Source: an uncultured Xanthobacteraceae bacterium
GTDB lineage: Bacteria > Pseudomonadota > Alphaproteobacteria > Rhizobiales > Xanthobacteraceae
Direction of reading: 5' to 3'
DNA length: 10,581 bases
Assembly: GCA_955652195.1 (NCBI GenBank)
Contig: CATPBC010000027.1
Span: forward strand, 1 to 10,581
In this document: positions 6,444 through 10,581 of the stretch, one piece after another
Layout of the letters: every line of letters begins with the position of its first letter
Position numbering within the stretch: position 1 is the stretch's first letter
Program-made: the position numbers and the translations under genes
The notes under the pieces: generated by a model
Told to the model about the DNA's origin: nothing
Seen by the model: only the letters and a program-made list of their open reading frames with translations
Database searches by the model: none

Positions 6444-6893
6444 GTGCACCCAGTAGGCAAAGGCCTCATGGCCAAGCTGCCAGCGGAAGGAACCCAAGCG
6501 CGCCGCTTCGGCAAGACGCGGTCGGCGCAATCGACGGCGCTGCACGAAGACTATGTCGAACTGATCGCCGATCTGCTCGAGGGCGAAGGCGAGGCCCGCC
6601 CGACCGATATCGCGCGCCGGCTTGGCGTGTCACATGCGACCGCGATCAAGTCGATTGCGCGCCTCAAGCGCGCCGGCCTGGCGACCGCGCGTCCTTACCG
6701 GGGCGTGTTTCTGACTGAAAAAGGCCGCGCCTTGGCGGAGCGGGTGCGGCTTCGGCACCGGCTGGTGGTCGACGTGCTCCGCGCGCTTGGCGTCTCAAGC
6801 GAAGCCGCCGAAGCCGATGCCGAGGGCATCGAGCACTACGTTTCCGAGCATACGCTGAAAGCATTTGCGCAGTTTCTTAAATCGCGGGCGTGA
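6444..6893 (+). CDS. mntR: MntR, DtxR-family Mn2+-responsive transcriptional regulator
   Basis: A 149-residue cytoplasmic DNA-binding protein that, with Mn2+ bound, represses manganese-uptake genes. It shows an N-terminal winged helix-turn-helix (~52-79, TDIARRLGVSHATAIKSIA) and a dimerisation/metal domain. All six ligands known from Bacillus subtilis MntR are present with the same spacing: Asp36 and Glu39 (EDYVELI), His105 (LRHRLVV), and Glu127, Glu130 and His131 (AEGIEHYVSE). The protein stops after the metal domain, lacking the SH3-like domain of DtxR/IdeR, as expected for MntR. I chose GTG 6444 for its ribosome-binding site; ATG 6468 gives 141 residues and still keeps the whole fold. Its divergent neighbour mntH is the obvious target. 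It converges on glmM, 42 nt between stops. Confidence 0.93.
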   Translation: MHPVGKGLMAKLPAEGTQARRFGKTRSAQSTALHEDYVELIADLLEGEGEARPTDIARRLGVSHATAIKSIARLKRAGLATARPYRGVFLTEKGRALAERVRLRHRLVVDVLRALGVSSEAAEADAEGIEHYVSEHTLKAFAQFLKSRA

Positions 6894-6899
6894 CGTAAT

Positions 6900-6931
6900 C
6901 CGCTTGCCGCGAAGCAAAGCGCGGCGGGCGG
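6900..6931. terminator. Strong GC hairpin between the convergent mntR and glmM stops
   Basis: A 12-bp stem (CCGCTTGCCGCG with CGCGGCGGGCGG, two G-U pairs) with an 8-nt loop fills almost the whole 42-nt gap. Only short T/A runs flank it, so it is not a textbook intrinsic terminator, but its position suggests a shared transcription end for both genes. Confidence 0.55.
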
Positions 6932-6935
6932 GATT

Positions 6936-8279
6936 TCAGGCCGCGTGCGCGGCAACCACCTCGGCAATGCCGTCGACCACTTCCTCGATCATGGCCTTGT
7001 CGTCGCCTTCGCCCATGATGCGAATGACGGGCTCGGTGCCGGACGGGCGCACCACCAGCCGGCCTTGGCCGTTGAGCCGGCTCTCCGCATCGGCGATGGC
7101 GCTGCGTACCTTCGAATTCTCGAGCGGCTTGCCGCTGCGATAGCGGACGTTGCGCATGACTTGCGGCAGTGGCTCGAACCGGTGACAGACTTCGGAAACC
7201 GGCTTGTTCTTCTTCCTGACCACGGCCAGCAACTGCAATCCGGCGACAAAGCCGTCGCCAGTCGTCGTATAATTCGACAGGATGATGTGGCCGGACTGCT
7301 CGCCGCCGACATTATAGTCATGCTCGCGCATATATTCGAGCACATAGCGGTCGCCGACCGGGGTGCGGATGAACGACAGATCGAGCGATTGCAGATGCCG
7401 TTCGAGCGCTAGATTGGACATCACCGTGCCGACAATGCCCGGCTTGGTCAAAAGATGATCCTCGGCCCAGCTTTCCGCGATGACCGCCAGAAGCTGATCG
7501 CCGTCGACCAGATGGCCACGCTCGTCGGCGATCAGCACGCGATCGGCGTCGCCGTCCAGCGCAATGCCGATATCGGCGCGCATCTCGCGGACCTTCCGGC
7601 ACAGCGCTTCCGGCGCGGTCGAGCCGCAATCCTGATTGATGTTGAACCCGTCCGGCTCGACGCCGATCGCGACGACATCGGCGCCGAGTTCCCATAACGC
7701 ATCGGGAGCCACCCGATAGGCGGCGCCGTTGGCGCAATCGATGACGACGCGCAAGCCGTCGAGCGAGAGGTTGCGCGGCATGGTGCGCTTGGCGAATTCG
7801 ATATAGCGGTCGTGAACGCCGTCGATCCGCTTTGCCCGGCCAAGCTCGGCGCTCTTGGCGAGCCGCTTGGTCATGTCGGCGTCCATCAACGTTTCGATCT
7901 TGTTCTCGACCGCGTCGGAAAGCTTGTAGCCGTCCGGCCCGAACAGCTTGATGCCGTTGTCGTCATAGGGGTTATGCGATGCCGAGATCATGACGCCGAG
8001 ATCGGCGCGCATCGAGCGCGTCAGCATGGCGACGGCCGGCGTCGGCATCGGGCCGAGCAACAACACGTCCATCCCGACCGAGGTGAAGCCGGCGACCAGC
8101 GCGGTTTCGATCATATAGCCGGACAGCCGCGTGTCCTTGCCGATCACTACCCGATGCCTGTGATCGCCACGGCGGAACACGAGCCCGGCCGCTTGCCCGG
8201 CTTTCAAAGCCAGTTCCGGCGTGATCACGCCGTTGGCGCGGCCGCGAATCCCGTCGGTGCCGAAATATTTGCGAACCAT
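6936..8279 (-). CDS. glmM: Phosphoglucosamine mutase GlmM
   Basis: A 447-residue cytoplasmic enzyme of the usual family length that interconverts glucosamine-6-phosphate and glucosamine-1-phosphate, the step before UDP-GlcNAc synthesis for peptidoglycan and lipopolysaccharide. The four alpha-D-phosphohexomutase landmarks are all seen: active-site phosphoserine Ser101 in ISASHNP, the Mg2+ loop DGDADR (Asp242, Asp244, Asp246), the sugar-binding loop GGEQSGH (325-331) and the phosphate-binding loop RPSGTEP (411-417). The N-terminal [11 protein letters not shown] is characteristic of GlmM rather than other phosphohexomutases. The ATG at 8279 is the natural start, with a G-rich stretch upstream. 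It is presumably essential. In many bacteria glmM sits beside folP or ftsH; neither is within this window, and the next minus-strand gene upstream is the small TFPGSDP protein, 159 nt away. Confidence 0.97.
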   Translation of the reverse strand: MVRKYFGTDGIRGRANGVITPELALKAGQAAGLVFRRGDHRHRVVIGKDTRLSGYMIETALVAGFTSVGMDVLLLGPMPTPAVAMLTRSMRADLGVMISASHNPYDDNGIKLFGPDGYKLSDAVENKIETLMDADMTKRLAKSAELGRAKRIDGVHDRYIEFAKRTMPRNLSLDGLRVVIDCANGAAYRVAPDALWELGADVVAIGVEPDGFNINQDCGSTAPEALCRKVREMRADIGIALDGDADRVLIADERGHLVDGDQLLAVIAESWAEDHLLTKPGIVGTVMSNLALERHLQSLDLSFIRTPVGDRYVLEYMREHDYNVGGEQSGHIILSNYTTTGDGFVAGLQLLAVVRKKNKPVSEVCHRFEPLPQVMRNVRYRSGKPLENSKVRSAIADAESRLNGQGRLVVRPSGTEPVIRIMGEGDDKAMIEEVVDGIAEVVAAHAA

Positions 8280-8438
8280 AATTTGGGCCCCACCCCACCC
8301 GCCTAATTCTCTGGCCGGCGATATTAGCCGCTTCTTCGTCTCGGCCGCTTCAAAAAATTTGGCTAATTTTACCTTTCCGGGCGATGCCGCGTTCGGCTTA
8401 AGGGTTCACTGGAATCAAGGGGATAGCAGCTCAGTTCG

Positions 8439-8802
<364 letters not shown>

Positions 8803-8825
8803 CACGTGGGAGAGCTGGGATTTCC

Positions 8826-9992
8826 GTGCAAGCCATTACCTGCATCGAGGACCTGCGGCAGCTGGCGCACCGGAAGGTGCCGCGCGCTTTTATCGACTAT
8901 GCCGAGGCGGGCTCTTACGCCGAGCAGACCTTGCGCGCCAATCGTGCGGATCTCGAGCGGATCACGTTTCGCCAGCGCATCCTTTGCGAGGTCGGCAATC
9001 GTAGCACTAAGACGACCATTCTTGGCGAGCCAGCGGAGCTGCCATTGGCATTAGCGCCGATCGGGCTTTGCGGAATGCAGCACGGCGACGGCGAAATTCT
9101 GGCCTGCCGCGCGGCGCAGGAAGCCGGCATTCCGTTCACGCTATCGACGATGTCGATCTGCTCGATCGAAGATGTCGCCGGCGCGGTGGCAAAACCGTTC
9201 TGGTTTCAGCTCTACATGATGAAGGATCGCAGTTACATCCGTGCGCTGATCGAGCGGGCGGCGGCGGCCAAATGCAGTGCGCTCGTCCTTACCGTCGATC
9301 TGCAAGTCATGGGCCAGCGCCATCGCGACATCAAGAACGGCATGACCGTGCCGCCGCAGATCCGCATCAAGAACCTTATCGACATCGCCACCAAGCCGGC
9401 ATGGGCGCTGAGCGTCGCGCGCGGCAAGCGCAAGACTTTCGGCAATATTGCCGGTCATTATCCGGGCATGAGCAACGTTATCGTCTTATCGAAGTGGATT
9501 GCCGAACAGTTCGATCCGACGTTGAGTTGGAAAGACGTCGAATGGATCAAAAGCCTTTGGCCGGGGAAGCTCATCCTCAAAGGTATTCTCGACGTCGAAG
9601 ACGCCCGCGCCGCGGTAAAGACCGGAGCGGCGGCCTTGATCGTGTCCAATCACGGCGGCCGTCAGCTCGATGGCGCGCCGTCGTCGATCTCCGCACTGCC
9701 GCCAATCGCCGATGCGGTCGGCAACGACATCGAGGTCATGTTCGACGGCGGTATCCGGTCGGGCCAGGACATCGCGCGGGCGTTGGCGCTTGGCGCGCGC
9801 TCCTGCATGAGCGGCCGCGCCTATGTCTACGGGCTCGGCGCCGCCGGCCACGCCGGCGTCGCCCGCGCCATCGAGATCATGCGCAACGAACTCGATATCA
9901 CCATGGCGCTGATCGGCGTCAGCCGGGTTGCCGACATCAATCGGGGGACCATCGTCGACGGGCCAGCCCGTCAACCTTATGAAAAGGTATAG
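8826..9992 (+). CDS. lldD: FMN-dependent L-lactate dehydrogenase (LldD-like) of the alpha-hydroxy-acid oxidase family
   Basis: A 388-residue TIM-barrel flavoenzyme, membrane-associated in the family, that oxidises L-lactate to pyruvate and passes electrons to the quinone pool. Family residues seen: Tyr25 in DYAEAGS, Tyr130 in QLYMMKD, Arg167 in GQRHRD, Lys252 (LILKGI), catalytic His276 and substrate-binding Arg279 in SNHGGRQLDG, and the FMN-phosphate loop DGGIRSG (307-313). The block STMSICSIEDVA and the start QAITCIEDLRQLA favour lactate dehydrogenase over glycolate oxidase or mandelate dehydrogenase, but substrate is not proven. I chose GTG 8826: GGGA lies 5 nt and GGGAGAG 11 nt upstream, and it gives the family N-terminus. 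The open frame back to GTG 8790 starts inside an inverted repeat. No lactate permease or regulator gene is adjacent in the window. Confidence 0.92.
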   Translation: MQAITCIEDLRQLAHRKVPRAFIDYAEAGSYAEQTLRANRADLERITFRQRILCEVGNRSTKTTILGEPAELPLALAPIGLCGMQHGDGEILACRAAQEAGIPFTLSTMSICSIEDVAGAVAKPFWFQLYMMKDRSYIRALIERAAAAKCSALVLTVDLQVMGQRHRDIKNGMTVPPQIRIKNLIDIATKPAWALSVARGKRKTFGNIAGHYPGMSNVIVLSKWIAEQFDPTLSWKDVEWIKSLWPGKLILKGILDVEDARAAVKTGAAALIVSNHGGRQLDGAPSSISALPPIADAVGNDIEVMFDGGIRSGQDIARALALGARSCMSGRAYVYGLGAAGHAGVARAIEIMRNELDITMALIGVSRVADINRGTIVDGPARQPYEKV

Positions 9993-10069
9993 CGTGATAG
10001 TTAATGCCAGCTGTTAGTGCCATCTTGGGCCGGCGGTGCCGGCGGAATGCGGGGGAGTGGAGGGACGTG

Positions 10070-10321
10070 ATGCGCAAATCTTTGCTGGCGGCGGCAGTTT
10101 TTGCCGGAGCGATCGGGATTTCGGCGGCGCAGGCCGACACGGTCGGTGCTGTGGCCGGTGCCGGAACGGGGCTTGTCGTCGCTGGGCCGCCCGGCGCGGT
10201 GGTTGGCGGGGTGATCGGCGCCGTTTGGGGCAAACCGTTCTGGGGACCCTCGATCAGCAAGAGCCATTGCTGGACCGACAGCGACTTTCACCGCCATTGC
10301 AGCAACAATAAACGCTGGTGA
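10070..10321 (+). CDS. Small exported glycine-zipper protein of unknown function
   Basis: An 83-residue protein with a classic signal peptide (MRKSLLAAAVFAGAIGISAAQA, likely cleaved after residue 22). The mature part of ~61 residues has a glycine-rich segment (26-54) with GxxxG-type spacing and PPGAVVGG, as in glycine-zipper proteins that associate with or span membranes. A polar tail follows with two cysteines (Cys67, Cys77) that could form a disulfide in the periplasm. The ATG at 10070 is supported by GGAGGG five nt upstream; the frame is open to 10004 but that leader is unlikely. It follows lldD by 77 nt on the same strand with no clear terminator between, so read-through is possible. I recall similar short glycine-zipper proteins in Bradyrhizobium relatives, annotated as hypothetical. 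Periplasm or outer membrane is the likely location. Confidence 0.78.
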   Translation: MRKSLLAAAVFAGAIGISAAQADTVGAVAGAGTGLVVAGPPGAVVGGVIGAVWGKPFWGPSISKSHCWTDSDFHRHCSNNKRW

Positions 10322-10581
10322 ACCGGTTGCTGCGCCGTAGATCGGCGCGCGCAGCATGACGCCGCGTCCGCTTCGGACGAGCGATTACGGCGTGTACGCA
10401 TAAATCGAGATCGATGAGCAACGGTTGGTCAATGTCCGCTTTACCCCCGATTGTGTTGCAAAACTCGGATGTATTTGCCAACCGGGATCGTCTGTAAGTT
10501 TTTGCCGAGCCTTTGTCCCGCTATCTCAACGAGGGAGCTGCGGCATCGACGCATCGGTACCGACGCCTGACGCACCAGCTA
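10322..10581. other. Terminal 260 nt without a supported gene
   Basis: No convincing reading frame, tRNA or terminator is seen. A perfect 6-bp stem with a CTT loop (CGTCCG-CTT-CGGACG, 10365-10379) lies 43 nt after the glycine-zipper stop, but no T-run follows. From about 10428 the text AATGTCCGCTTTACCCCC resembles a rhizobial dispersed repeat I recall as the source of spurious MSALPP... hypothetical proteins. Promoter elements of a gene beyond the right edge could also be here. Confidence 0.5.

Noticed and set aside
8411..8435. GGAAT...CAGTT as a second EcfG promoter on the plus strand
   Set aside because: Both halves deviate from GGAAC and CGTT, and no plus-strand gene begins downstream; the strand there is antisense to the TFPGSDP gene.
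9068..9982. 304-codon plus-strand frame inside lldD
   Set aside because: Very Arg-rich shadow of lldD in another frame. The lldD frame carries the full set of flavoenzyme motifs.
10254..10481. 75-codon minus-strand frame at the right end
   Set aside because: It overlaps the end of the glycine-zipper gene, has odd composition (Cys and Arg clusters) and includes the repeat-like KADI segment.

Overview
The window is GC-rich chromosomal DNA, most likely from an alphaproteobacterium of the order Hyphomicrobiales (Bradyrhizobium/Rhodopseudomonas/Xanthobacteraceae-like). The protein sequences point that way. So does a perfect GGAAC-N16-CGTT element, the promoter signature of EcfG, the general-stress sigma factor confined to Alphaproteobacteria. 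I see no phage, insertion sequence, CRISPR array, rRNA or tRNA. It reads as an ordinary core/accessory chromosomal stretch with nine complete protein genes and one gene cut by the left edge. I did not find a clearly novel multi-gene system.

Layout, left to right. (1) 2-1150, +: C-terminal third of an RND (HAE1/AcrB-type) efflux pump. (2) 1216-4169, all on the minus strand, transcribed right to left: an amidohydrolase resembling gamma-resorcylate decarboxylase, a GNAT acetyltransferase 10 nt behind it (probable operon), then, after a 166-nt gap, an exported trypsin-like serine protease with an unassigned N-terminal module. (3) 4170-4600: a 431-nt divergent intergenic region that probably carries the promoter and long leader of the next gene. 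(4) 4601-4810, +: a CspA-family cold-shock protein with a GTG start, followed by two hairpin terminators. (5) 4963-6893: divergent mntH (Nramp Mn2+ importer, minus) and mntR (DtxR-family Mn2+ regulator, plus), with two MntR-box-like palindromes between them. (6) 6936-8279, minus: glmM, phosphoglucosamine mutase, convergent with mntR across a strong shared hairpin. (7) 8439-8678, minus: a 79-residue charged protein with a TFPGSDP motif, downstream of the EcfG-type promoter. (8) 8826-9992, +: an FMN-dependent L-lactate dehydrogenase (lldD-like). (9) 10070-10321, +: a small exported glycine-zipper protein. The last 260 nt show no gene I can support.

How the parts work together. The only clear functional module is mntR/mntH: the regulator keeps all six metal-binding residues of the MntR family and the operator candidates lie where they could silence mntH, so manganese repletion should shut down manganese import. 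GlmM supplies glucosamine-1-phosphate for peptidoglycan and lipopolysaccharide. LldD feeds lactate electrons to the respiratory chain. The cold-shock protein, the EcfG-driven small protein and the exported protease suggest stress adaptation, but they are separate transcription units.

The observations most worth checking are the EcfG promoter in front of the 79-residue protein, the paired MntR-like operators spaced about five helical turns apart, the unassigned N-terminal half of the protease, and the decarboxylase-like amidohydrolase paired with a GNAT enzyme.
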